Assembly: GCA_963742725.1 (NCBI GenBank)
Contig: CAVUMX010000004.1
Location: 372,001 to 436,000 of the forward strand
Length of the DNA: 64,000 nt
Origin: CAVVAL01 sp963742725
Lineage (GTDB): Bacteria > Actinomycetota > Actinomycetes > Mycobacteriales > Cryptosporangiaceae
Reading direction: 5' to 3'
The first letter of the stretch is position 1. Every line of letters begins with the position of its first letter. Under the pieces are notes generated by a model. The model was not told where the DNA came from and searched no databases. It saw nothing but the letters and a program-made list of their open reading frames with translations. Positions 53,151-60,763 of the stretch are shown here, piece by piece. The translations under genes were made by a program, and so were the position numbers.

Positions 53151-53181
53151 GGTCGGCGCGCGAGCCGATGAGGAGCAGGCG

Positions 53182-54834
53182 ATGCAGGTACCCGAGTGGG
53201 CTGACCCGGCGGTGTCCGAGGGCGAGCTGGATCCGCAGGAGCTGTCACGCCGTGACCTGCTCCGTCGGGCCGGCCTGTACGGCGCCGGCTTCGCAGGCGC
53301 CACGCTCGCCGGCGGCACGGCGATCGGCGCCTTGGCTGGCCCCGAACCGGCGGCGGCCACGCACGGCGGCGACCCCGACCTGGTCTACCTCGTCGGAGAC
53401 CACCACGTGCACACCGTCTACAGCCACGACGCGAAGTACACGTTCTCGCAGCAGGCGCGGCGCGCGGCCCAGTTCGGCCTGGACTGGATGGTGTTCACCG
53501 AACACAGCAACGTCGGCCACGCGCACGGCGGCGGTGTCCTCAAGGAGCACGCGGACGTCCTGACGGCACGGGCCGAGAACCCGCGGCTCCTGATCTTCCA
53601 GGGCCTGGAGTGGTACATCCCGGCCGCCGAGCACGGCACCGTGTTCACCGCCCCCGGGCCCAACGAGGCGACCGTCCTGCGCGACTTCGAGCTGGCCTAC
53701 GACGGCAAGCTCCTCGGGCGCAGCGCGTCGACGCCGGAGAACGAGGCGCTCGCCGTCGAGGCGATCCGCTGGCTGGCCGCGCGGAAGCGGGCCGGCGACG
53801 TCCCGGACGCGCTGGTCCTGGCGAACCACCCGTCCCGGCTCGGCATCGACTCGCCGCACGAGATGCGGGCGTGGCGGGACGCCGACCCGCACATCATGAT
53901 CGGGATGGAAGGCGCGCCGGGCGCGCAGGGCGCGGCGCTGCCGCACCGGGGCGGGGACAGCATCCGCGGCGAGTACGAGAACGCGCCGTCGCCGCAGTCG
54001 TGGGCCGGGTACCCGACCGAGGCGTACGTGACGTACGGCGGCTTCGACTGGATGACCGCGACCGTCGGCGGCCTCTGGGACGCGATGCTGTCCGAGGGGA
54101 AGCTGTTCACGATCACGTCCAATTCGGACAATCACCGGACGGTCCACGACACGCTCCGCAACGGCGACTGGGCACCGGGGGAGAGCTTCGACAACACGGG
54201 CCGGCTGCCGGACCCGGTCGAGGCGGGTTCACCGCAGCCGGGCAGCGACTACTGGCCCGGACAGTTCAGCCGGACGCACGTCGGCGTCACGCGGTACGGG
54301 TACCGCGAGGTCATGGGCGGACTCCGCGCCGGGCGCGTGTGGGTGGACCACGGCCAGCTGGTGGACGGGATCGACGTCCGGCTCGGCCGCCGGCATGGTC
54401 CGTCCGCGACGCTGGGCGGCCGGATCACGGCGCGGCGGGGCGAGCGGCTGGAGCTGCGCGTCACCGTCACGACGGCGAGCCGGCCGAACTTCCACGGCGA
54501 GGTGCCCGAGCTGGCGCACGTCGACGTGATCCGTGGTGCCGTGCGTGGTCCGGGCCGCGACCGGGATGCCTGGCGCGCGCCGGACACCCGCGTCGTGAAG
54601 TCGGTCGACGTCGACGGCCGGACCGGCACGTACACGCTGCGCATCCCGGTCGAGGCCGGCCGCGACCCGTTCTACGTGCGGCTGCGCGGCAGCGACGGGC
54701 GGCGTAACGGGCCCGGGCTGCTCGGCGCGTCCGTCGACCCGCGCGGGCCGGTGTCGCATCCACGGGGCGACGGTGACCCGTGGCTCGACACCTGGCTCTA
54801 CACGAACCCGATCTTCGTGGACGTCAGACGGTGA
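53182..54834 (+). CDS. Tat-exported PHP-domain phosphoesterase
   Basis: 550 residues. The twin-arginine signal LSRRDLLRRAGLYGAGFAGA is followed by a PHP metallo-phosphoesterase fold: metal ligands in VGDHHVHTVYSHD, FTEHSNVGHAHGGG, an EW/H region (QGLEWYIPAAEHGTVF) and NHPSRLG, SNSDNH later. A C-terminal beta domain (RLELRVTVTTASRPNFHG) is present. The natural substrate of exported PHP proteins is not established. ATG at 53182 is chosen, preceded by GAGGAG; the longer open frame upstream lies over a repeat and the previous gene. Confidence 0.85.
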   Translation: MQVPEWADPAVSEGELDPQELSRRDLLRRAGLYGAGFAGATLAGGTAIGALAGPEPAAATHGGDPDLVYLVGDHHVHTVYSHDAKYTFSQQARRAAQFGLDWMVFTEHSNVGHAHGGGVLKEHADVLTARAENPRLLIFQGLEWYIPAAEHGTVFTAPGPNEATVLRDFELAYDGKLLGRSASTPENEALAVEAIRWLAARKRAGDVPDALVLANHPSRLGIDSPHEMRAWRDADPHIMIGMEGAPGAQGAALPHRGGDSIRGEYENAPSPQSWAGYPTEAYVTYGGFDWMTATVGGLWDAMLSEGKLFTITSNSDNHRTVHDTLRNGDWAPGESFDNTGRLPDPVEAGSPQPGSDYWPGQFSRTHVGVTRYGYREVMGGLRAGRVWVDHGQLVDGIDVRLGRRHGPSATLGGRITARRGERLELRVTVTTASRPNFHGEVPELAHVDVIRGAVRGPGRDRDAWRAPDTRVVKSVDVDGRTGTYTLRIPVEAGRDPFYVRLRGSDGRRNGPGLLGASVDPRGPVSHPRGDGDPWLDTWLYTNPIFVDVRR

Positions 54835-55582
54835 CGTTGTCCCTCGTCCTGAAGTCCTCGCCGTCGGGCGCGGTCAGCACGGCGTAGAGGACGAACAGCA
54901 TGGCGCCGGTCGCGACCATGATCACCGGCATGAGGAAGTTGAACGGCTCGGTGCCCCGGATCGGGGCGCCGATGTCATGCTCGTGGACCCGCAGCGCGGC
55001 CATCCCCGTGTAGTGCATGCCGGTGACCGCCACGCCCATGACGGCCGCGCCGAGCGTGATCAGCCCGGGGGTCTGGATCACGACGGTGAACCAGAGGGCG
55101 ACGGTCGCGGCCACGACGGCGATCAGGACCGACAACCCCACGAGCCAGGGGTCGTAGGCGATGTCGCCGTGCACGCGCATCGCCGACATGCCCATGTAGT
55201 GCATGATCGCCACGCCGACACCGGTGAAGGCGCCGCCGAGCAGCAGCCGGGTGATCGACACCTCGCGGGTGCCGATGATGAACAGCCCCACCCCGACGAC
55301 GCCGACGGCCGCGAGCGCGCTGGCGAGTGTGATCGGCACGTTGTACCGGATGTTGTCGTCCACGACCGTGAAACCGAGCATGGCCATGAAGTGCATCAGC
55401 CAGATCCCGGTGCCGCCGATAGCCACGGCGGCGAGGATCAGCCATCGTGCCGGACTGGCTCCGGTGCTGTGGTAGCCCCGCGCTCGGGCGGTGCAGATCA
55501 GCCCGAGTAGCGAGCCTAAGAACGAGATGCCGTAGGCCATGGCCGGGTTGACCCAGCCGTACGTGAAATGGTTCAGGTCCAT
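54824..55582 (-). CDS. Stand-alone MHYT-domain membrane sensor
   Basis: 252 residues with seven membrane segments and three copies of the MHYT motif (LMHFMAMLGF, IMHYMGMSAM, GMHYTGMAAL). These histidines and methionines are thought to bind copper and sense O2, CO or NO. MHYT domains are usually fused to GGDEF/EAL or kinase parts; here none is attached, so it would need a separate partner. The ATG at 55582 precedes DLNHFTYGW. It converges on and overlaps the PHP gene by 11 nt. Confidence 0.88.
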   Translation of the reverse strand: MDLNHFTYGWVNPAMAYGISFLGSLLGLICTARARGYHSTGASPARWLILAAVAIGGTGIWLMHFMAMLGFTVVDDNIRYNVPITLASALAAVGVVGVGLFIIGTREVSITRLLLGGAFTGVGVAIMHYMGMSAMRVHGDIAYDPWLVGLSVLIAVVAATVALWFTVVIQTPGLITLGAAVMGVAVTGMHYTGMAALRVHEHDIGAPIRGTEPFNFLMPVIMVATGAMLFVLYAVLTAPDGEDFRTRDNVTV

Positions 55583-55731
55583 GCCTGTTAGCCCCCTGTG
55601 CCCCCGGGTGGACGTACCCCCGCCACCCTGTCTACGCAGCATGAACAGTGGCTGCTCTGGCAACAAGGGGCATATCGGGCAACCTTGGGCGCGCAGGTTT
55701 AACTCTTGTATAAGAAGCCTGGTTTGGGGCG

Positions 55732-55914
55732 TCAGCGGAGGCGGGACGGCGGCAGCGATCGGCGGGCCGGGCGCGATCGGGCGCGGTAGAGCGGGCGGGT
55801 GCAGCGGGGCTCGATGGGTGGCGGAGGGTCGTCCTCGTCGTCCGGCTCGGCGGTCTCAAGTTCGGACCAGTAGGCGGCCGTGAACGCGAGCCCGGCGCAG
55901 AACCGCTCCTGCAT
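55732..55914 (-). CDS. Small hypothetical protein
   Basis: 60 residues: MQERFCAGLAFTAAYWSELE, then an acidic/proline stretch (PDDEDDPPPPIEP) and a basic Arg/Ser-rich end. No domain is recognised. It is divergent from the XRE gene, sharing a 196-bp gap. A longer version from 56010 exists but lacks a ribosome site. Coding status is moderate. Confidence 0.4.
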   Translation of the reverse strand: MQERFCAGLAFTAAYWSELETAEPDDEDDPPPPIEPRCTRPLYRARSRPARRSLPPSRLR

Positions 55915-55959
55915 ATGCGCTGTCCCCTCGGAGTCGTGGTGGTCAGGCCTGCCCGGCGG

Positions 55960-55977
55960 TGTAACGGTGGAGTTACA
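55960..55977. promoter_or_regulatory. Operator-like inverted repeat
   Basis: TGTAAC (55960-55965) and GTTACA (55972-55977) form a perfect 6-bp dyad with a 6-bp spacer in the divergent gap before the XRE gene. It could be the regulator's own binding site; only one copy is seen. Confidence 0.3.
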
Positions 55978-56074
55978 TGAAGGCACGGTTGTGTCGCCAG
56001 AGGCTGACAACTCGGAGGACTCTAGTACTTAGGTGGCAGAGCGTCAACGGATAGATACACAACCCGACAGACCT

Positions 56075-56087
56075 GTAAGCTGCCGAC
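56075..56087 (+). promoter_or_regulatory. Shared motif GTAAGCTGC, copy before XRE/ImmA operon
   Basis: GTAAGCTGCCGAC starts 36 bp before the XRE ATG. TAAGCT fits a TAnnnT -10 element. A near-identical copy lies before the class I terpene synthase gene at 59584. Confidence 0.4.
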
Positions 56088-56110
56088 AACAGAACCTGGG
56101 AGGGGGTGCG

Positions 56111-56542
56111 ATGAGCGACGCAGGCTCGCAACCTGGGCGGAGTCTCGCCGAGCGACTCAACCACCTGCTGACCGCCACGGCGCCCCCCAGCGGGAAGCTG
56201 GCGACCACACGTGAACTGGCGCAGCAGCTCACCGACGCCGGTCACCAGGTCTCCCATACCTACGTCGCCCGGCTGCTCAACGGGCAGGCCGACGATCCGA
56301 GCATGCGGTGCCTGCAGGCGCTCGCGAAAGTGTTCGGCGTGCCGCCGGGCTACTTCGTCGACGACGAGACCGCCGAGAAGGTCAACAGGGACCTCGACCT
56401 GCTCGCCGCGCTGCGCGACGGAGACGTGCGCGTCATAGCACTGGAATCACGAGGGCTGTCACCGTCCAGTCAGGAGACTGTCCTCAGCGTCATCAAGCAG
56501 GTGCGCCGGCTTGAGGGGTTGACCGTCGACCGCGACGAGTGA
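56111..56542 (+). CDS. XRE-family helix-turn-helix regulator, ImmA-associated
   Basis: 143 residues. The helix-turn-helix (about 12-75) has LAERLNHLLTATAPPSGKLA, TTRELAQQLTDAGHQVSHTY and VARLLNGQADDPSMRCLQAL, and a short C-terminal helical tail follows (RRLEGLTV). In the ImmA arrangement it would be a repressor cleaved by the metalloprotease encoded next. ATG preceded by GGGAGGGGG. It is the first gene of the island operon. Confidence 0.85.
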   Translation: MSDAGSQPGRSLAERLNHLLTATAPPSGKLATTRELAQQLTDAGHQVSHTYVARLLNGQADDPSMRCLQALAKVFGVPPGYFVDDETAEKVNRDLDLLAALRDGDVRVIALESRGLSPSSQETVLSVIKQVRRLEGLTVDRDE

Positions 56543-56610
56543 CCGCGAGGGTGACAAGCCCCTCTATGGTTGAGGGTTAGGTCAGCCAGCGGACGGGACG
56601 GGGAGCGCCA

Positions 56611-57162
56611 GTGGGCAGTCCTGAGGCGATCGTCGCGCGGTGCGAGGCGCTGATCGATCGTGTCGACCTGCCCGACCCCTTCGACATGCGGACGTTATGC
56701 GACCGGCTCGGCGAGGTCTGGGGCTCGACCGTCTGCCTCTACCCCACCCGGACGACACCCAGCGGCCCCTGCGGAATGTGGGTGTCGTTGCAGGTCGGCG
56801 ACGCGACCTACGACGTGTTCGCGTACGAGCGCGACGCGTCGCCGTGGCACCAGGCCCAGATGATCTTCCATGAGATCGGCCACCGACTGCTCGGCCACGT
56901 CGGCGACACCGAGCTGCCGCTCGACAGCCGCGACCTCGTCGCCCACCTCATGCCGACCCTCGATCCTGATTTGGTCAAGCGCACGCTCGGCTGCGCGCGT
57001 GACGCCGTCGGCATACGACGATCCGCGGGAGAAAGAGGCCGAGTACATCGGTGCTCGACTGTTGGATCGCGCGTACGGGTGGCGCACCGGACCCCTCGCG
57101 GCAGACGCGCCAGCGGACATACAACGGCTGCACTCGGCGCTTGGCTCAACGGCTCGGCCTGA
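56611..57162 (+). CDS. ImmA/IrrE-type metallopeptidase with apparent frameshift near its C-terminus
   Basis: The 183-residue frame carries the catalytic HEIGH (87-91) in QAQMIFHEIGHRLLGHVGD, and an N-terminal half (VDLPDPFDMRTLCDRLG) typical of actinobacterial ImmA/IrrE. After LVKRTLG the conserved tail (SAYDDPREKEAEYIGARLLD) is in the next frame, ending at 57169. One extra base within GCGCGCG at about 56993-56999 accounts for it. The N-terminal catalytic part is intact. GTG start. It follows the XRE gene and nearly abuts the first DUF6545 gene, a pattern seen elsewhere. Confidence 0.75.
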   Translation: MGSPEAIVARCEALIDRVDLPDPFDMRTLCDRLGEVWGSTVCLYPTRTTPSGPCGMWVSLQVGDATYDVFAYERDASPWHQAQMIFHEIGHRLLGHVGDTELPLDSRDLVAHLMPTLDPDLVKRTLGCARDAVGIRRSAGERGRVHRCSTVGSRVRVAHRTPRGRRASGHTTAALGAWLNGSA

Positions 57163-58355
57163 TGCGTAGCGACATCGGGGTGTTCGTCGCTGCCGCCTTG
57201 GCCTGGGCTGCCTTTTTCTACAAGCTGCGACACCTGCGGCAGCGCGCTGCTGAGCCTGGCGCAATAGCACTTCGTGCGCTGGTCGTGTTGCTCGGGCTCA
57301 TGGCGTTCATGTTCCTGCTGCTGCCCCAGGCGATAGCTGAGCCGCTGGACACGCTCGTGGGGCTTTCGGGGGCCGTGCGTCTTATCGCCAACATGCTCGC
57401 GATGGTTACGAGCCTGGCGGTGATGGCATGGCTGCTGTACCTGAGCAATCCAGAGGAAGAGGCAAGGGCACGACTGAAGGTGCACTCGCGTGTATTGGCG
57501 GTGATGCTCCTGGCCGTGGTCGTCATCTTCGCGTTCGACCACCCTCCGGTGACCCCCGATCGCGAGTTCGCCGGTGCGCACATGCACCTGTTCATCCTGT
57601 ATCTGGGCTACGTGGAGTTCAAACTCGTAGTCCTGTCATGGCGATACGCGTCGATGGTTCAGGCGCCTCTACTCCGCCTCGGGCAGCGAACCGTGGCGGT
57701 CGCCATCGTCTTTGGCCTCGTCTTCCTGCTCATCGAGCTCATCTATCTGATCGAGAGTGACCTGGGAACGGACTTCTACGGCTCACCGGCAATGTCGCGG
57801 TCTTTCTATCTAACCGCCGCAGCACTCCTGGTGATCGGGCTGACCGTGCCGGCCTGGGGGCCGCGCATCGGCTTCGAAACCGCATGGTGGAGGGTAACGC
57901 GATGGCATGCGGCCCGGCGGATGAGGCCATTGTGGACAATTGTCACGGGGTCGTGTCCGAGCGTCGTTCTCGATCGCACACTGCTCGCGGCATCTCCACA
58001 CGGCAAGCGGTTGATGGCGGAGCGGTTGCCGGTGGAGATTCTCGACGGCTGGCTGCTCCTGCGGTCGTATCTCACCGACTCCGACGTAGCGGATGTCGCG
58101 CGCCTCGCGCAGGAGCGCGGTGCCGACAGCGCGGCCGTCGCCGCCGCATACGTCCTGATCGCCGTGCGCCGGAGGTCCGCGGGCGCCGAAGCGTCGGGCA
58201 TGCCGCCGGTGGAACACCTGGGCGCGGAGACCGGCCGGACCCTCGTCGACGACGCGCGGTTCCTGTGCGCGGTCGCCAAGGCGCTGCGCTCCCCGTTCAT
58301 CCGCGCCGCCCTGGCTCAGGTGCCTGCCACGGCTGGAGCGGCCAATGGTGCGTGA
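57162..58355 (+). CDS. DUF6545 (MAB_1171c-like) membrane protein, first of two
   Basis: 397 residues. The N-terminus has seven hydrophobic segments beginning AALAWAAFFYKLRHLRQRAA. The cytoplasmic C-terminal domain has CPSVVLDRTLLAASPHGKRL, VEILDGWLLLRSYLTDSDV and RTLVDDARFLCAVAKALRSP. It matches the MAB_1171c/DUF6545 family, which co-occurs with XRE and ImmA genes; its role is unknown. ATG at 57162 overlaps the ImmA frame; the frame upstream to 57051 is ImmA sequence out of frame. The paralog follows with an 11-nt overlap. Confidence 0.8.
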   Translation: MRSDIGVFVAAALAWAAFFYKLRHLRQRAAEPGAIALRALVVLLGLMAFMFLLLPQAIAEPLDTLVGLSGAVRLIANMLAMVTSLAVMAWLLYLSNPEEEARARLKVHSRVLAVMLLAVVVIFAFDHPPVTPDREFAGAHMHLFILYLGYVEFKLVVLSWRYASMVQAPLLRLGQRTVAVAIVFGLVFLLIELIYLIESDLGTDFYGSPAMSRSFYLTAAALLVIGLTVPAWGPRIGFETAWWRVTRWHAARRMRPLWTIVTGSCPSVVLDRTLLAASPHGKRLMAERLPVEILDGWLLLRSYLTDSDVADVARLAQERGADSAAVAAAYVLIAVRRRSAGAEASGMPPVEHLGAETGRTLVDDARFLCAVAKALRSPFIRAALAQVPATAGAANGA

Positions 58356-59553
58356 CGTAGCCGTCCTTCTGATCGCGATGGCCTGCTGGGCTGGCTTCTT
58401 CTACAAACTCCGCCACCTGAGACAACGCGCCTCTGGCCCCGGCGGTCCGGCGCTTCGTGCGCTCGCGTTCGGCCAGTTCACGCTCGCCGGGGCGTTGACA
58501 TTGGATTCGGGGTTGGTGGCCAGGGCTGTCGACGCAGCTACCGGCGTGCCCGGATCGGCGCGGCTGGGGGTCAACAGTCTCTCGATGGGCAGTTGTTTGG
58601 CGGTCATCGCCTGGCTGCTCTACTTGAGCCTTCCGGCTGACATGATGCGCGCCCGCCTGGCCGTTCACGCTCGGGTCATGGCGGGTGCGGTCGCGATGAT
58701 GCTCGCGATGTTCGTGATCGATCATCCCGCGGTGACGCCCGACGCGCCGTTCGTGGGAGCCTATAACTACCCCTACCTGGCGTTCGTCGTCTACATCGTG
58801 GTGCCGGTGACCATCCTGTTCTGGCAGTACGCGGCCAAGAACGAGCCACCGATGATGCGCCTTGGGCTTCGGCTGGCGTCGATCGGATCCGGTCTCGGCG
58901 TCGCGTCGATGATCGTGATCTTGCTGTACCTCATCGGTGCCGAGCTGCAGTGGGACCTACCGGGGTCGACACATGTGGCCGCACCGTTGTACACGGCAGC
59001 TGCAGTTGGGTTTGTTGTGGGCATCGCATTGCCGGCGGTAGGCCCTCGCCTCGGCCTGGAGGCACTGTGGTGGCGCGTGGGCAGGGCCTACGCGACGCGA
59101 AGACTCCGTCCGCTCTGGCGGACTGTTGCGGAGTCGTGCCCCGGTGTCGTCCTGGACCGCGACCTGTTGGCGGCATCGCCTGTCGGCGAGCGGCTTGAAG
59201 CCGAACGGATGCCCGTCGAGATCCTCGACAGTTGGATCACACTTCGCTGCTATCTCCGGTCGAGCGACCTCAAGCTGATCAGCGAACGAGCGCCTAAGGA
59301 CGATGCCTCGATCGCAGCCGCGCGCCTGATGCTCGCGATCCGTCGCAAGCAGGACGGCGAGCAGCCTGCTCCGGTCCAGGCAGGGCGCGAGCACCTCAGG
59401 CTCGGTGCGGGCACGACTCTTCTGAGCGATGTCCGTTTCCTGTGCGCGGTTTCTCGGAAGCTGAGATGCCGGTCGGTGCGTGAGGTGCTGATCACAGCGC
59501 GCGCTCAAGACGATGCCACGTGTCCAGATAGTGTGACAAAACTGACTTCGTAG
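58345..59553 (+). CDS. DUF6545 (MAB_1171c-like) membrane protein, second of two
   Basis: 402 residues, a clear paralog of the upstream gene: both begin with the FFYKLRHLRQRA segment and share the RLRPLWRTVAESCPGVVLDR, LLAASPVGERLEAER and RFLCAVSRKLR regions. It has seven membrane segments and a cytoplasmic tail. The ATG overlaps the first copy's stop by 11 nt, so translation is coupled. Tandem duplication suggests a heteromeric membrane complex; this is inference. Confidence 0.8.
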   Translation: MVRDVAVLLIAMACWAGFFYKLRHLRQRASGPGGPALRALAFGQFTLAGALTLDSGLVARAVDAATGVPGSARLGVNSLSMGSCLAVIAWLLYLSLPADMMRARLAVHARVMAGAVAMMLAMFVIDHPAVTPDAPFVGAYNYPYLAFVVYIVVPVTILFWQYAAKNEPPMMRLGLRLASIGSGLGVASMIVILLYLIGAELQWDLPGSTHVAAPLYTAAAVGFVVGIALPAVGPRLGLEALWWRVGRAYATRRLRPLWRTVAESCPGVVLDRDLLAASPVGERLEAERMPVEILDSWITLRCYLRSSDLKLISERAPKDDASIAAARLMLAIRRKQDGEQPAPVQAGREHLRLGAGTTLLSDVRFLCAVSRKLRCRSVREVLITARAQDDATCPDSVTKLTS

Positions 59554-59583
59554 TAATCAAGAGTCATCGCACCCCCACGGAAC

Positions 59584-59596
59584 GTAAGCTGCGAAC
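59584..59596 (+). promoter_or_regulatory. Shared motif GTAAGCTGC, copy before terpene synthase
   Basis: GTAAGCTGCGAAC lies 84 bp before the class I synthase ATG in a 114-bp gap that follows the DUF6545 pair. Eleven of 13 bases match the copy at 56075; the preceding bases (ACCC, then CA-rich) are also similar. It marks a likely internal promoter. Confidence 0.4.
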
Positions 59597-59667
59597 GGCG
59601 TTACCGCGCTGCGCTCTGACGACGTCGGCACCCGCACGATGTCGCCACCCGTTCGTGGGGAGGTGCC

Positions 59668-60738
59668 ATGCAACCCGACGGCCATCTGCTCCAGATCGAC
59701 ACTCTGATGCGGTTGGCGGCTCCCAGCGAGAGGGCCGCTACTCGAGCGAAGGCGAGCCAGCTGATCCGAGAAGCCGCCGGCTGGCGAGACTGCGCGTACC
59801 TAGCACTCGGTACCAGGTTGCTCCGAAACGTTGCCGTGACAGTCACGATGATTGCTCCGAACCTCAGGCACGACCGACTCGCACTTCTTCTGCGGTACAG
59901 CCTGTGGTGCTACCTGCTTGACGAGCAACTGGACAGGCCTGACACGACCATGTCCGCAATGGAGCTGACGAGCCGCTCCATCCGGACCACCCTACGTACA
60001 GGTCTGCCCGCCAGAGCGGACTGTTTGATTGACACCGAACTGGCCTTCTTACTTGTAGGTGCGCAACAGCGGGACCGAGCAGGGCGTCTGGGGCTCTTCA
60101 AGGAAGAGATAGCGGACGGTGTTACGGCGGCGCTGGACCACGCTCATCTCAGCCGCCGGACAGCGCGTCGCCGGCGGCGAGTAAGACCACCGACCGCTGA
60201 GCAGTATCTGGAGACGGCCAGCCGCCATATTCACTACCGCAGCTTCGCGCACTGCCTTCTTCTCCTGAGCGGAGCGGAGATCCCACGGGCCGCGATGGAC
60301 ATGGTCGATGACGCGCTCACCGCCGGTAGCAGGGCTGTCCGGCTCGTCAACGATCTCCGAACGGCGCCGAAGGACAGGGCTGAAGGTTCGCTCAACATCC
60401 TGAGATTGCGGTCGCGGACGGGACGTCGTACCTCGGCTGACGCGGTCAAGCATCGGGTCGAGCACAACATCCGGGTTCACGGTGTCCTCGCCGAGGCAGG
60501 CGTCGCGGCCGGGATGTCGGCGTCGGTCGCTGCGCTACTGGTCAACAGCTTGCGAGTAGCAGTGGGCGTGTATCAGACCACTGATCTAGCGATGGAGGAA
60601 GCATGGTCGCTTCACCGGAACTTGGCCGGCCCGCCGGGCGACGTGGTACCGGCGCTTCGGCAGCCCGGCGTGCTCGGTCGATTCAGCCGGCCGCACCATT
60701 CCACGATTAGCGCGCGACCCGCTGAGGGCGCTCACTGA
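59668..60738 (+). CDS. Class I terpene synthase-like protein (probable diterpene synthase)
   Basis: 356 residues, all-helical. The first metal motif is D85-E-Q-L-D89 in YSLWCYLLDEQLDRPD (DExxD variant of DDxxD). The second is N228-D-L-R-T232-A-P-K-D236 in RAVRLVNDLRTAPKDRAEGS, which fits the NSE/DTE triad, and is followed by LNILRL. Trans-prenyltransferases have two DDxxD motifs instead. A class II cyclase gene lies nearby, so the likely substrate is a copalyl-type or other bicyclic diphosphate made by it. The last about 45 residues (after AMEEAWSLHRN) overlap the P450 start region and may not be native. ATG start after GGGGAGGTG. Confidence 0.75.
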   Translation: MQPDGHLLQIDTLMRLAAPSERAATRAKASQLIREAAGWRDCAYLALGTRLLRNVAVTVTMIAPNLRHDRLALLLRYSLWCYLLDEQLDRPDTTMSAMELTSRSIRTTLRTGLPARADCLIDTELAFLLVGAQQRDRAGRLGLFKEEIADGVTAALDHAHLSRRTARRRRRVRPPTAEQYLETASRHIHYRSFAHCLLLLSGAEIPRAAMDMVDDALTAGSRAVRLVNDLRTAPKDRAEGSLNILRLRSRTGRRTSADAVKHRVEHNIRVHGVLAEAGVAAGMSASVAALLVNSLRVAVGVYQTTDLAMEEAWSLHRNLAGPPGDVVPALRQPGVLGRFSRPHHSTISARPAEGAH

Positions 60739-60763
60739 AATCGGCCAGGAGGCGGATGGTGGG

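Noticed and set aside
59668..60738. Trans-prenyl diphosphate synthase
   Set aside because: Only one Asp-rich motif, with an NDxxTxxxD second motif instead of a second DDxxD.
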